Positions 51,140 to 63,128 of a DNA stretch of 64,000 nt are shown in pieces (within the stretch, counting starts at the first letter, position 1; the number at the start of each line of letters is the position of its first letter). The notes beneath the pieces were generated by a model. It was given only the letters and a program-made list of their open reading frames with translations, was not told the DNA's origin and did not search any database. The stretch comes from Liolophura sinensis (taxonomy: Eukaryota > Mollusca > Polyplacophora > Chitonida > Chitonidae), in NCBI RefSeq assembly GCF_032854445.1, contig NC_088295.1:15115385-15179384 (forward strand), written 5' to 3'. A program made the translations under genes and the position numbers.

Positions 51140-52464
51140 TTAGTTTGGACGGTGAAGTTTTCTTTTGGTCAGCTGATAGTCCGGACGAAGCACCTTTGTT
51201 GTGTTCGAGTTACCATGAACAACGCGGTCTTTTATAGATATCAGCATACTCTTCATTATTGCCGATGGTCGCCTGTCTACTTTCACAGTCAAATACAGTT
51301 CAAATGTGGCCACTGTCGATGGATCACAATCTATCACACCCATCTTCCGGCACGTGGATTTGTCTTGGAGGGTGATAAACAGTTCACATCCCCGAATTCC
51401 ACACGGCTCATTCTGTGACATACGGAGGACGTCTTGGGCAATTCTAGACGAGAGGTCAGAGGGTACCATAAAATCACAGTTCTGTCTTTTTTTCTCATGA
51501 ATTGTGAAGAGTCGCTCCAGTTGTTCTCCTATTTTCACACAGAATCTGTATTCGAAGAGGTCAAACAAATCACTGTGCCTCAGGCAGGGAATCTGGTACT
51601 CTGGAAGAAATTATAGACGAAGAAATTAGAATTCGTGGATCATTATTTTATTTTTACGGCTGTCGGCTTTATGCTGGCGGAGACATCTCAGATCGGTCAC
51701 GTGGTCTCATTGGACAGGGGTTAAACATCTTTTCGCCAGGCCTGCGCGAAAACTGTTACACTGAAAGTATTGATCTACGTAAAAAAGCATGCCACACAAT
51801 GTTGACTTAATGAGCACTGAATTCTATCAAGCGAGGCCTTTGGCATACGTTCTGAGTATGATTGGAAATAATTTCAGTTTATGATTAGTAAGTATTTACA
51901 TGAGTAGTTACAATAAAACCCTGACTGACGTCAAAGTGACAAAGATCTGATCTGACACCGGTTACCTGTGACCACTTGCTAACTATCACACTGTCGCCGC
52001 TGCTGTAGTTTTACTCTCGTGTCGTAGTATTTTATATGTATGTAAATCTTATACCCAATTATTCGAAACGCCTTAACTCATTTTTTCTGGTAATGTCATC
52101 ATATGCGTTATAACGTGGACAACGTTATTTTACTTGTAAAAAATGTTCGCCAGAAAATTTTGTTTAGGAGCTCTCTAGAATTAGTCTTAGTTTCTGTGGT
52201 GGTGCTAGATATAAAGCTCAGTATTTTTTAAACATTTTTAATTTCTTTTCTTTTCTTACCTTTTTTATTTGAACAGCTCCATTTCTTGTAATCCTTCTCT
52301 ATAACTGCAGGTCGGGGAGTCACTTTGTCTGCATTTACCACCTTGCCCAAGATACTTCTTAGTTTGCTGACGGCTTTCTGGATTGTCTTGCCGTCATTTG
52401 ATAAGGTACTGGTGTTGGATCTGCTCTCATTTGAGGGTTGGGTTCCTTCTCCAAGTGCAACCAT
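51140..52464 (-). CDS. DDIT4: DDIT4/REDD1 family protein, copy F (two exons, 221 aa)
   Basis: Exon 1 is 52260-52464 (donor 'aag|gtaaga') and exon 2 is 51140-51600 (acceptor 'ttccag|agt'), phase 1, with a 659-bp intron and 221 residues. Exon 1 carries DGKTIQKAVSKLRSIL followed by DKVTPRPAVIEKDY, close to copy A (DDKTIQKVVHKLRRLF; DKVTPRSAIIETDY). Core landmarks are VPSD (114-117), EPCGIRG (133-139), STVATFELYL and TKRKLHRPN. The stretch 51273-51468 is almost identical in DNA to copy G at 56238-56433, while the preceding 130 bp of exon 2 is very different. It stands outside the tandem block but has a faint version of the same upstream block. Family role: stress-induced TORC1 restraint (inferred). 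Confidence 0.92.
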
Positions 52465-52632
52465 CTCGGTCCAATCGTAAAAAACGAGTAAACAAGAAAA
52501 TCTCTAAAACTAAAGTTCTAGTGTGGTAAATATTGATTGGAAAGAACCGAGGTGCTGGTCGGTTAAGAAATAACAAGGGGCGTATATGTGCACTTTGCCG
52601 ACCACCTGTTCGAATGTGGTGCCGGCCTTAGA

Positions 52633-52650
52633 CAGCTGAGCCTTTTTATA
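52633..52650 (-). promoter_or_regulatory. Promoter of DDIT4 copy F: TATA box plus E-box
   Basis: On the gene strand, TATAAAAA (52650-52643) is followed four bases later by CAGCTG (52638-52633), about 180 bp above the ATG. This is the same arrangement and nearly the same distance to the ATG as copy A. Confidence 0.65.
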
Positions 52651-55050
52651 GCGGGTGGTTGGCGGTGGGTGAGGGTGAGTGTTGTAAGTGCTTAGTGGGA
52701 GGTAGAGTAGAAAATAATATAGGGGAGGCGCATGTTAGGCACGTTCTTTGAAAGGGTTCTTAATGTCTTTGATATACCATATACTTTGCAGGCTTTGTTC
52801 CAAGGACATACTACTTGAGCACATATAGATTTTGAAAGTTACCGCAGTGGACCCTCAAACTTCACGAAAACTTCTTGATGCTATTGTCTATATACAAAGT
52901 AGCTTCTAAGGGTCTTTTTTTATTCTTTCTGATGCACGTACGCGCAAAACCGTTGACATGAGCATGCAAAGGCATTTCTCTGTATTTGTATCGGCAAGTT
53001 GTGTACAAATCTCAAATAAATCCACGAAGAGTATATCCTCGAAAAGAAAAACACGTGTCAAATTCGATCCATATTTTTTTTATTCTCCTGCATGACGAGT
53101 TAACGCATGTTCAGTGCAGGTCGGTATCTAACCAGCCACGATGAACGAGAAATAGCACCTGTTCAAACAGTGTTACAATTGATACATTAAAATTTCATTA
53201 TTTACGTACACAATGGCTAACATCATGTCATCATACATAGTATAGATGACCTTAATATACACAGATAGACATAAAGGTTTAAGTCATACCGGAAACTCCG
53301 CCCATCAATCAACTTCCAAACTGACAACTGAAAATATACACCAACAAGGCAACGGGTAACTTTCAGAAGGAGATTTTCTGTGTATATATTAGACGAGTTC
53401 GCGCTTTATTGCTTTTAACGAAAGGATATCGTTTTTCTTATACTCTCAGTCTGTCCACCAATAGAATTACGATGTGTTACCCAAGTCATAAATACAAATG
53501 TTTAGTTGATCAACAAGTTTTGTTTCCCATTTGATCAGATCTGCTCATAAACACTTAGAAATCATGAAATATAAGGTGTTGACAGATGCTCATCAAAGAA
53601 AGAACGGCCAGGGATAGGCACAAAGCAGCTGTGGCTCATTAACAGAAAATGGCCATCATAATTTAATTTAACAGATCCGAAGGTGTTCGGACGGGTATGC
53701 TGGGTGGGTAAAAAGACAAATAGTAATGTTTATGTCTATTCAATAAATTAACCTCAATACATGCATGGCATTTCCCATGGAATGTGAATGTATGCACTTG
53801 GAAATTGTGTATGTTTATAAACTAGTACAGATGGAGAGTATAGGAGGGGCGGAGTTAATTCCACACAAGATTTCATTGTTTAATTATAATATATACTTTA
53901 CATCTTTTGTCATCGATTGAAATAAGGAAGGTAAGGAGGTATAAGTAGTTGCCTTACAGGTTTTTTTAGCAAACCATTCACTGCTTGAATATACAATGTA
54001 TGTGGTCAGATTCTATTGCGAAAGTCAACCACGTCACTATGCATGTAAGCCAGCGATTAAAGAGCAACATTCACGGAAATGTCGATGCAGTTAGACCTCA
54101 AAGTGGGAAATGAAATGTTTTTTTTTTTCTTTTTTGGTTTTTCATTGTTTTGTGACAGAAAACCTCTTACTAGCTTATGTATGTTAAGTACCTACATTGT
54201 AGGTCAGAATCGAAAGGGTCGAGTATATACTAGTATATGTTGCCAGCCCCCCCCCCCCCCCTCCCCCCCCCCCTTAGTCAATCACCTTAAGCAGGCCTAC
54301 ATGCATGGGTGTTCATTTTCTTCACGCGCCCTATACATCATCGCATTCACATGTTTTCATCATGTATATATGTCATTTATATATTTGCTGACAAAAAATG
54401 TTGGAAATTGTATAAAAACATCAATCAATGTCCAGAACGTTTACAGTTTTGTGAATAATCATCAGGTCCATTAATATTCCAGACTGTATATTCATGGGCA
54501 TTGAATAAAGCGGTTTGAATTATACCTGCCTTTTATCTACCCACCTTCAAAGAAAGAATAACATGACAAATAAAACAGTTGTACCAAATTTATCACACCT
54601 GTATGGCTGTCAATGTTCAGGTGTTGAGATCGCCACGATATGGCTGAAATACTGCCGATGTGGCGTTAAACCATAATCATTCATTCAGGTGTTGAGACGA
54701 CAACATGTTTAATATTTATCACGAACAGTGTGTGTATGATTATACCACATACATATGACGTGCGTTAAAAACGCATTAAGGCAAATGAATCTAATCCATG
54801 GCTAGTTCCAGTAAACTTTGCTGTGACAGCAAAATGATCGAACCATGTCATGCTATACTGAAGATGTCAGTAAGATAAAAGCTTCGTCTGCACCTACTTT
54901 GTGGATATCATCACCTAATTGTCCACGTCACTAGACACGTTTGTACTGGTTCTTTTAGAACAACAAAAGATGTTTAAAACACAGGAATGACTTGACCGCA
55001 TGACCGAGTTAAGACGTCTGATGTCAGCCGCCCGCCCACCACCTGCCTTC
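52651..55050. other. Intergenic region between divergent DDIT4 copies F and G
   Basis: F and G are transcribed away from each other across about 2.5 kb. No gene is supported in it. It contains a poly-C tract (about 54247-54272) and a short repeat tail at about 54640-54690 ('gatatggctgaaatactgcc' then 'gatgtggcgttaaacc'), a common mollusc SINE tail. The ORF at 54079 spans simple repeats. Confidence 0.5.
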
Positions 55051-55056
55051 GTTCCC

Positions 55057-55133
55057 ATTGGCTGCAATGGAAAAGTCCAGTCAGTGTGAACCAACGAATG
55101 GAATCGTCCACAGGTATATAAAAGGATCAGCTG
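55057..55133 (+). promoter_or_regulatory. Promoter of DDIT4 copy G: CCAAT box, TATA box and E-box
   Basis: An inverted CCAAT (ATTGG, 55059-55063 or within two bases) and GGAAAAGTCC (about 55069-55078) lie above TATATAAAA (55115-55123). CAGCTG follows four bases later (55128-55133) inside 'gatcagctgac', identical to copy A. The ATG at 55251 is about 136 bp below the TATA box. Confidence 0.65.
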
Positions 55134-55250
55134 ACGCATGGTATGCAGGTCAAGATAGCGGTGGACATTGTAGCAGCGCAACTAAGTGTTTGTCAACTTG
55201 CACATCATTTTAGAATATTCTTCCGCTACTTTATTTACTTTTACGAGGCA

Positions 55251-56566
55251 ATGAGTCAGATGCTGGGCAAAGGAAAGCCGACTATCAACGAGACTTGCCG
55301 GTCTACCTCCAATCGCCATGTCGAGGGAAAGCCGAGGCAAAAGCTCGTGTACAGTTTTAGGAAACTGTTAGATAAAGTCGTTGCGCGATCTTCTGCCAGT
55401 GCTGGTACTGGCATTGAAAATGAAACTGATGGTGGCGAACAGGTGGACAGCGTCCCAAGACAAGCTGGTAAGCAAAGCCCTAAGCATCCTCCAACCCCAC
55501 CTATCAAATAATGTACATCTATATAATTTACCTATTTACCAGTAATCACGTGTACATTCTCTGTGGCTCTTGAAAACAGTTATCGGTATTTTATAAACAA
55601 AGGCCGTCAATTTAGGTTATGTGACCAAAATGTCAGGTGTTCGTTGGATTTTTGTAGGGCATTCAGGTTTAGGTAGTGCTGTCTGTAAAGCGTATTTAAT
55701 ATGAAAATCTAAATTATGTATTGAAAAAATTGTCACAGGTGACGCTTTAGCTATAACCATATATGAATTTTGGATCTGGATGATGTACTTGTATGACCCC
55801 AGTACACATGTACTAAGCTGGTAGTAGGTCTAGTAAAGCATTGGGCAGTTTACAGTAATTATCAGTAACACTTTTGGTTGTTCAGAACAACTTAATATTA
55901 GCTTGATTATCGGTAGCTAACATTTCAAATACACGTAGGCCTATACATACAAATGAAATCTTTTGATAGTGTTTGTCTTCTCAGAAGGTATACTAACCTG
56001 TTAATATATTCCATGTCTGCAATTACATTTGAGCAACCATAATGCACTGTGGAAGTTTCAGTATCAAATTTAAAATATTTTATTCTTTTTCTCCTGCTTC
56101 AGAACATCGAATATCAGACCTGAACAACTATGATTCCTTTAACGACCAGTCAGAAAATCAGCTGTGTACTGTTATTACAGAGCAGTTGGAGTATCTTTTT
56201 ACATCTCACGGGAAGAACAATCTTGATAGTCATCTGTTGGTGCCCTCTGACCTCTCGTCTAGAATTGCCCAAGACGTCCTCCGTGTGTCACAGAATGAGC
56301 CGTGTGGAATTCGGGGATGTGAACTGTTTATCACCCTCCAAGACAAATCCACGTGCCGGAAGATGGGTGTGATAGATTGTGATCCATCAACAGTGGCCAC
56401 ATTTGAACTGTATTTGACTGTGAAAGTAGACAGAAGGCCATCAGCAATAGTGAAGAGTATGCTGATCTCATTACAAGGCCGTCTTGTTCATGGTAATTCA
56501 AACTCAACAAAGGTGCTACATCCAGAATATCAGCTGACCAAAAGAAAACTGCACCGCCCAAACTGA
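55251..56566 (+). CDS. DDIT4: DDIT4/REDD1 family protein, copy G (two exons, 226 aa)
   Basis: Exon 1 is 55251-55467 (donor 'ctg|gtaagc') and exon 2 is 56103-56566 (acceptor 'gcttcag|aac'), phase 1, with a 635-bp intron and 226 residues. I start at 55251 (MSQMLGKGK) because the in-frame ATG at 55143 sits only 20 bp below the TATA box, around or above the expected transcription start. Exon 1 is the most diverged: the helix is KPRQKLVYSFRKLLDKVV and the KVTPR motif is missing. Core landmarks are LVPSD (118-122), EPCGIRG (138-144), TFELYL and TKRKLHRPN. The core DNA is nearly identical to copy F. It is the copy nearest H2A.Z and on the same strand. Confidence 0.92.
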
Positions 56567-56866
56567 TAGTTTTCACTGTGCATCAACTTATGTGGACTGT
56601 TCTGCAGTGCTTGTTTTCCCATATCAGAACACTGGCTGTTTCATTGATCTGTGGACCTCTGCAGCTGGGTTGTATATATACAGCAGTATTAACATGTTAT
56701 CACCTATTTTGCATATAATTGTTACATAGCTGCCTAGTCAGTATTGCGTGTTTGTGTAAATGAACTGTAGTCCGCGAATGTGAAGAGTTGAACGGGTTTT
56801 GAATGAATTTTGAACAGTCATTTTACTATTTTTGTAGGAGTTACTGTTTTATACCATGTAACTGTA

Positions 56867-56872
56867 AATAAA
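56867..56872 (+). terminator. Poly(A) signal of DDIT4 copy G
   Basis: AATAAA 301 bp after the stop, in 'actgtaaataaacacatg'; the first canonical signal downstream of the gene. Confidence 0.6.
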
Positions 56873-58684
56873 CACATGTATGAGATTTAATGGAAAATAA
56901 TCTGTGATACAGTTTTTATGTGTATATATACTTATATATTTTTGCAAAACAAAAGGTGTCTGGTCTCCATGTCTTGCTTGTTGTATGGGAGATAACCACC
57001 TGTATTCCACTTGTCTTTGTACCAGAACATCATGTTAAGAACTATAAGTACATAATCCTGATTTTAATAGATATTTCTTCTTTTAAAATGTTTTCTGACT
57101 TTGGTTCGCATTTAATGTCGAAATGTGTTTTGTTGTTAGTTTTGTTAGGGATATGTATCTTGAATCTTTTACAGTTGCATTTTAAGGTGGAGTAAAGCTG
57201 ACGGTTTCAAACATGAATTTGGTCTTTGTTTTCTTTGTTATTAGTCTGTTGTTGATGTGTTAATAATGTATTGATTTGAACATTCATGGACTGACATGTA
57301 CCTTTGTTGTAGGGTTGAAAATTGGTTTATTACGATACTGGTTCATCACTTGAAGGACACTTTAGTATATAATACACCAGTCTTAGGTCTTGGACAACAT
57401 GGGGTTGGCCTCACATATGGTAACGAAAAAATATCCATGATTTTCAGTTTTTGTTTTTGTTTTTTTTTTTTGCTGCCCGATTTTCTCCAAAAAATTAATT
57501 TTTTTGCAAAATATAAGATAAGGCGAGCAGAATTTGAGGGGAATATCACAACACACAAATAGCCCAGCAGTCCATCAACAGTAGCCAATATGCCCCGTAC
57601 ATTGTCCAGTGGAAGTCCAGAACGTCCATTATGAATTTTGGGACGCAGAATGGAATTTTTGCTCACCATAAATGTCTCAGTGTTCTCGAGTGTACGTTGT
57701 CCTTTCTAGCCTGTGAAAATGGAGTTTTAAACTACAGAATCGGCCTTGATGATCGAAATTGCCCTTATGCGTTCGTATCTATTTCCATCTATTTAAAGAT
57801 ATACATCTAATTGTTTATCAGATACCTGGTTTAAATCCAGGTGGTTTCCTTCTGGACTGTCACCGGTTTCCTCCAGACAAAAACCAGGGAACCGCCATAT
57901 GTGATTGAAATATATCTTGAGATTCATTTGCACCTACGGTTATCGTCCTGGCGAAATGTTATTAAGTGCACTTGAACTAAATAAGAGGTTATTTGGTGGA
58001 ACACATTCTGTAATGAGAGCAATGTAAGCAATCTCCTGTCACAGGTAAGAACAGATACCAGGTGTGTGCAACACTTCCTCAATAACATGTTGATGTGTCT
58101 GTGATATATATCTGAAATTAGGTCACCCAAATACGATAACGTTATTTTCCCGGTCAGCTGACCCATCCACGCGCGCAGGCGTGTTTACATTTGCACACAC
58201 CGTGTGCCGGTCCTGGATGGTCAGTCATGCACAATATAAGAGTATACTTTGTACTTATAACATACCCCTCCTCCATTTCTCACCTGTCACTTGACAACAT
58301 CCGGTACCGGTATATATTATTGTATGTCAGTTACAGGTCATGTGTCATAGGCCCAGTACGAAGGAATAACCGGTATTTTTTGCGAAAACTGTTCTTAATT
58401 CCTACAACTACCATTCGGAAAATCCTTCTCACAATGGCTATATAGCAAACCTCACTGCGGTGGTTGGGAGGTTCGGCCTTCTGTTTCGTATATTCTGGGA
58501 TTATATTTAATACACACGATTGTATTTAATACACACGTATATATAGTCATGAGTATATTATTTAGCTTGATGACCGAGCGGCATGTAGCTAACTGAGTAA
58601 AGTGCACAAGTCATTACGAGTTTTATCTCTTTTCAGCAAAGCGTTGCGGTCGTTGACGGCCACCTGCCTACCGCTAATATGGAG
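56873..58684. other. Gene-free stretch after copy G
   Basis: No supported gene. Frames of 80-107 codons at 57296-57669 lie over each other on opposite strands and span A/T runs. Confidence 0.45.
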
Positions 58685-59035
58685 TGAGAGAGTGAGTGCT
58701 TGGGGTTTAACGTCGTACTTAACAATTTTTCAGTGATATGGCGACGAAGGAATCGTTAGAATGCATTTAATGTGCCTCCTTGTTGCAGGGCGGATTTCCA
58801 CCGCTCTTTTATCTTGTGCTGCTTCACTGAGACACCTTGCCGAAGGCAAGTAAGCCGTCCCGCCCGAACCATTATACTGATACGGGATAACCTGTAGTTG
58901 CACTATCCCCTTCATGCTGAACGCCAAGCTGTAGCTTCCTCTTCTTAGGTGTGACTCGACCCAGGATTGACCCTGGATCTACCGCTTCCGAACCATACAC
59001 TCTACCAACTGTACTAGCGGGGCCGGTCGCCATGG
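58685..59035 (-). repeat. tRNA-derived SINE, near full length
   Basis: On the minus strand it begins with a tRNA-like head: A box in 'ctagtacagttggtagagtg' (about 59000-59017) and B box 'gggtcaatcctgg' (58961-58973). A unique body follows ('gcttggcgttcagcatgaag') and a tail ending 'gttaaaccccaagcactcac'. A truncated relative is at 20941-21005. The body sequence is familiar as a high-copy mollusc repeat. Confidence 0.8.
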
Positions 59036-59589
59036 TATACGACCGTATGTCATACCTGGGGTTTGTTATAATATAACAACAATCATTCAGTCGTTTATAA
59101 ATTGATCCGATTCAATCCAAAGCCAGGTCACTCACACAACACTGAAAACTGAGAATCTTGGATTGGTGCTTTGCTCGCCATGCTCATGCAAGATGCAGCT
59201 GGTGAATTTTATGGGCCAAGATATAGGCCTATGGAGTGCCTGTGGAGATAAACGATTGACATCTCCATAGTAAGTTACTAATGAATTTTCCCTCTTATAC
59301 GACGTAACTTGCTTATTGTCACCGGGGAACCATTGTTGGAAGAATTTTGCACTGGACAGTGTTATACAAATTAGTTTAAGACGATATTTGTAAGAATATT
59401 TCGTGACAGGTCCCAAATTAAACCTTTTTTGGAATTTTAAATATTGTAATATAATCCAGCAAATTTTAAATTCTTTTAACAGATCTATATCATTTATAAA
59501 TGTCGTCAGAAAGAAATGATTTCATAGGAAAGTTACACTGTGTACATCCAATATACGTCGCGGGTTGTCACACGTGAACATGCACATAG

Positions 59590-59815
59590 ATAAACAGGCG
59601 AAGCGTGAAAAGACAGAAGAACCGGATGGACACACCTGCAGATGAAAGGATAGACAGATATATGAAAGGATGGACAGATATGTAGATGAACGAATGGACA
59701 AGCATACGGATGAACAGACATGCCGAGGAATGGATAGACAAACATGCAAATGAGCGGATGGACATATGTGCAGATGAAAGAGAAAGGGTGAACAGTTATA
59801 TGGATGAACAGTCAT
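59590..59815. repeat. Degenerate GA-rich satellite (ggatggacagat-type)
   Basis: Loose repeats of 'gatgaacggatggacagata' with many changes. They create Cys/Ser/Pro-rich frames (SVHPF, CLSI) on the minus strand in several registers, which is a sign of simple repeat rather than coding. Confidence 0.8.
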
Positions 59816-62800
59816 AAAATCTAATGATTAACGGATAGACCGACTGGGTTGTAGAGTTATTCCTTTTGGTCACTATATAAACCCGTCACCCTTTTCACCT
59901 GCACAAGATGCATTTCAATTCGCAATAAAGAGTATGTACAATTGTGAATTTGTCAAACGTTACACTATTTCATCGCATTCAACCATCACTGAAAGTTTAA
60001 ACTCTGCTAGAGCCAGTTTAAAAGGGTTATCAAACAAACACTTTTATTAAGCAAACAAACATTTAATGTGCATTTCATCTCGCTGAGCCTTTTCTGCGAA
60101 TGCAGACACAACTATATAAGCTTAGCTATGTATAATTATAACAATGTCCTTATTCGCGCGTGGTAACTGACAGTCACTTGCGGACTAAGATTACGCGTGA
60201 TTCAACTTGCACAAATGGTGGAAGGTTTGCATGAGGTCATTTATATAATTAAAGATTTCACCAAATATGGTGTTTCCCTTCGCTGAATTTCTTTCAGTCC
60301 ATTTTTTCAGGTCACCACATACATTGCGCAACTTCCTCTTCCGAGCTGTGGACACGGGACCCCATGACATAGTGATGAACGAGCTAACACAACAAAATCA
60401 TCATGCTGGCTTTCTCTCAGGTCGTACGTGGAAAACCCTGGCAACTACTTGCGGATGATCGTGGGTTTCCGACGGGCTCTGTCCAGTTTCCTTAAACAAT
60501 AATGCTGGCCGCTGTGTTATATGTAAGATATTATTGAATAGGGCGTAAAACGCGAATCTAATAAATATATCCAAGTTGTCGGAGGAAAAGACCACTTTCG
60601 ACATTGACAGAGAAATGGTCAATTCATTAAATATACTGTTGAGTTACATCATTATGTATACATGTCGGCTGTTGTTCAAAGAGTGTTTCACTGATGGTCA
60701 CAGGTGCAGGGAACAAACTGTTGGTCTAATCGTGCAAGGTGATCAGTAATTTTATAGTGAAATAGTATACATTCGCTTTCACACATTGTAATTTGTTACT
60801 GTTCACTTTTTGTCACCAGAGTTCTGGGCTCTGTCGTAAATATGTATATAATAAATATTTTTGCATTTCCATTAATATCACATAAATGTAATTAATACAG
60901 AAAGGTAACACATGCGCTGTATATACAACAAATACTCCGGCCCATTATATATTTTATATATATATACCCACAAGATACGTGCACTATATAAATAATAATA
61001 ATAATAATGTATTTATTTTCAAGAATTGGTTGGGTTAATACACAATCTCCACAATGGCACGTGACAACAATATACACATCCGCAGCAATACTTGAACATG
61101 TAAGGCCGCTTTCAAAAAACCTTCGCTTTCCACCGAACCTGATATCATAAATATGTTTCGTATGAAGACTCATTAATAGTCATGGTCATGAATACACAAC
61201 TCAGCAATTACACAATCTCAGCTTGCGCGCCATTATATCAACTACACAGCGTTGAAACACAGCATTTAAACAAATCAATACATTTAGGCAAGGCCATGTA
61301 CGTTGTAACATGGGCCTAAACCATTTTATTGTTATACAATATCTACATCGGAAGTGCCCCGTTGTCGCATTAAGCACAATTAGCTATGCGACGACGACTT
61401 TAAGGTTTAGCATTTGTAAATTTTCCTGTCAGTATACGAAAATGTCCAAAAATATGACGTAGACACAAAGTAATTTACGTACATACATATGGCGACATTT
61501 GATATTTTCAGTCCGACGTCATTGGGGATCAAGACCAATATACTGATTTGTTTCGATTGCGGTTCCATTCTAGTGAACGATGTTAGACTAAAAGTAAATT
61601 CACTTACAGCAAAAGAAAATAGTATCTATATAGTTGATTACTTAGCAGTAAATTAAATGACGGCAAGGGACAAAAATTCAGCACGCATAACTCTGTATTA
61701 CTCATAGGTCCATAGGTATAATTAAACCAATTAAGTTAACGTTTGTAAAAGGAACGTAACGAACAAACCAGCGTATTAGCAATGTGTGCCGTTAAATAGC
61801 AGAATCATACAATTAAGGGCACAATGCAGACAAGTACATCGTACCATGAAGGTACAACAGAACTATACATTCTTCCATAGTCATACACAGCATTGGAAAC
61901 TCGTAGCTGTTTCCGCTCCGCTAGTAACAAGCCTTATTTTGTGGTTTTGTTCTTTGTGTATATGGAAGAGAATATATACTTATTACAAGTATGCATACTG
62001 TCGCAAACGGAAATGACTAATGGATATGGATGTCGATTCCCAACATTGTCCTTTTTTCGGTTGACGAATACGTTGTGTATTCGACTGTCGGTCGGTTCTA
62101 CCTGTAAGGTCATTTGTATTGATATTGGTCATGGTAGACAAAATCAAAATTCCATCCTTGCTGCATCATATATGCAGTTGGTATGTACTATAAGGCCTAT
62201 ACATAGACCTAAACACTGACCAATAAAAGATAGATTCGACCAAGAAAAGTGTTTTGCTGTGTCATGATACCTGTAATCGGTAATCTGTTCATGAATTCTT
62301 ATGTAATGTAACCGTAGTTTCGCCACCAAGTTGAAGACACAAAAAACCGGTTTTACCACCTCCATTCGATCACTGTACCTGTAAAACTAAATAAAATGCA
62401 ACCCGCTGAGTGGGAGGGGCCTACATGGGCCTCCCTTGGTTAGGTGGGGACAGGGGTTGAGGGGCAGCTGGGCGCGTTATGTGATGTCACAGATGCCAGG
62501 GACAAGTTCTCTGCCAAATGCACAATGAAGGCCTATCTGATGTAGACAATATATGTGGGACTAAAATATTTATAAAATGAATATCACAAAAGATTATTTA
62601 GCTTTCACGATTACAGGATGTTGAAGATAGCAGGAGGTGATTTCAGTGCTATGACCAAACCAACTCCCGGAAAAAATGCAACCTATGATGCCTGTCTGTT
62701 TATAACAAGCAATTCGGGGCTTTGGCCATCCGTAATACGAAATCCGTCCCCGCACGCACCGAGTTGTGTCCCTTAGAACACACAGAACTGCGGTTTGTAC

Positions 62801-62939
62801 CAGTTCTGTAGATTGTGATGTAGGCTTTCACACCGTATTCCGCTCGCGTGGAAATTTTTGGCAGATAGATGTACGGTGTGGTGTTTTGTTTTATCTATGA
62901 TGCGCTGGAAAGAGCTCAACCAGCCTTTGTTCCTGGATT
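59816..62939. other. Gene-free stretch before H2A.Z
   Basis: No supported gene. It includes a SINE-like repeat (60404-60575) and a short (AAT)n run near 61000. Confidence 0.45.
60404..60575 (-). repeat. SINE-like dispersed repeat
   Basis: The minus strand reads 'tttattagattcgcgtttta' then 'cgccctattcaataatatct', the 'ccagcattattg' core, 'aacccacgatcatccgcaag', and ends 'gagagaaagccagcatga'. Same family as 16857-17006, complete to the same 3' end as 33916. Confidence 0.8.
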
Positions 62940-63128
62940 TCCGCAGCTCTATTTAACATGGATAGATGGCAGGCGCCCTACTGTGTCTGCAACCGGCGCT
63001 CTGATTGGCCAAGTACATTTAGTACCCATGTTTTCATTGGATACAAACACACAGCTTGCCCATAACATGTACGAGTTTGGCGGTCGAACATAGCGTCGGT
63101 TGTAAGCATTTGAGTGAGAACGTTCATC
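62940..63128 (+). promoter_or_regulatory. Probable H2A.Z promoter and 5' UTR
   Basis: An inverted CCAAT box (GATTGG, 63003-63008) in a locally GC-richer stretch lies about 120 bp above the start codon. CCAAT boxes are usual for H2A.Z promoters. No convincing TATA box is present. Confidence 0.45.

Noticed and set aside
55143-55250. Upstream in-frame ATG giving copy G a 36-residue N-terminal extension
   Set aside because: It lies about 20 bp below the TATA box, near or before the expected transcription start. The start at 55251 gives an exon 1 of 217 bp, the same as copy A.
59522-59815. Cys/Ser-rich protein on the minus strand
   Set aside because: Three overlapping registers are all open because of a degenerate GA-rich satellite.
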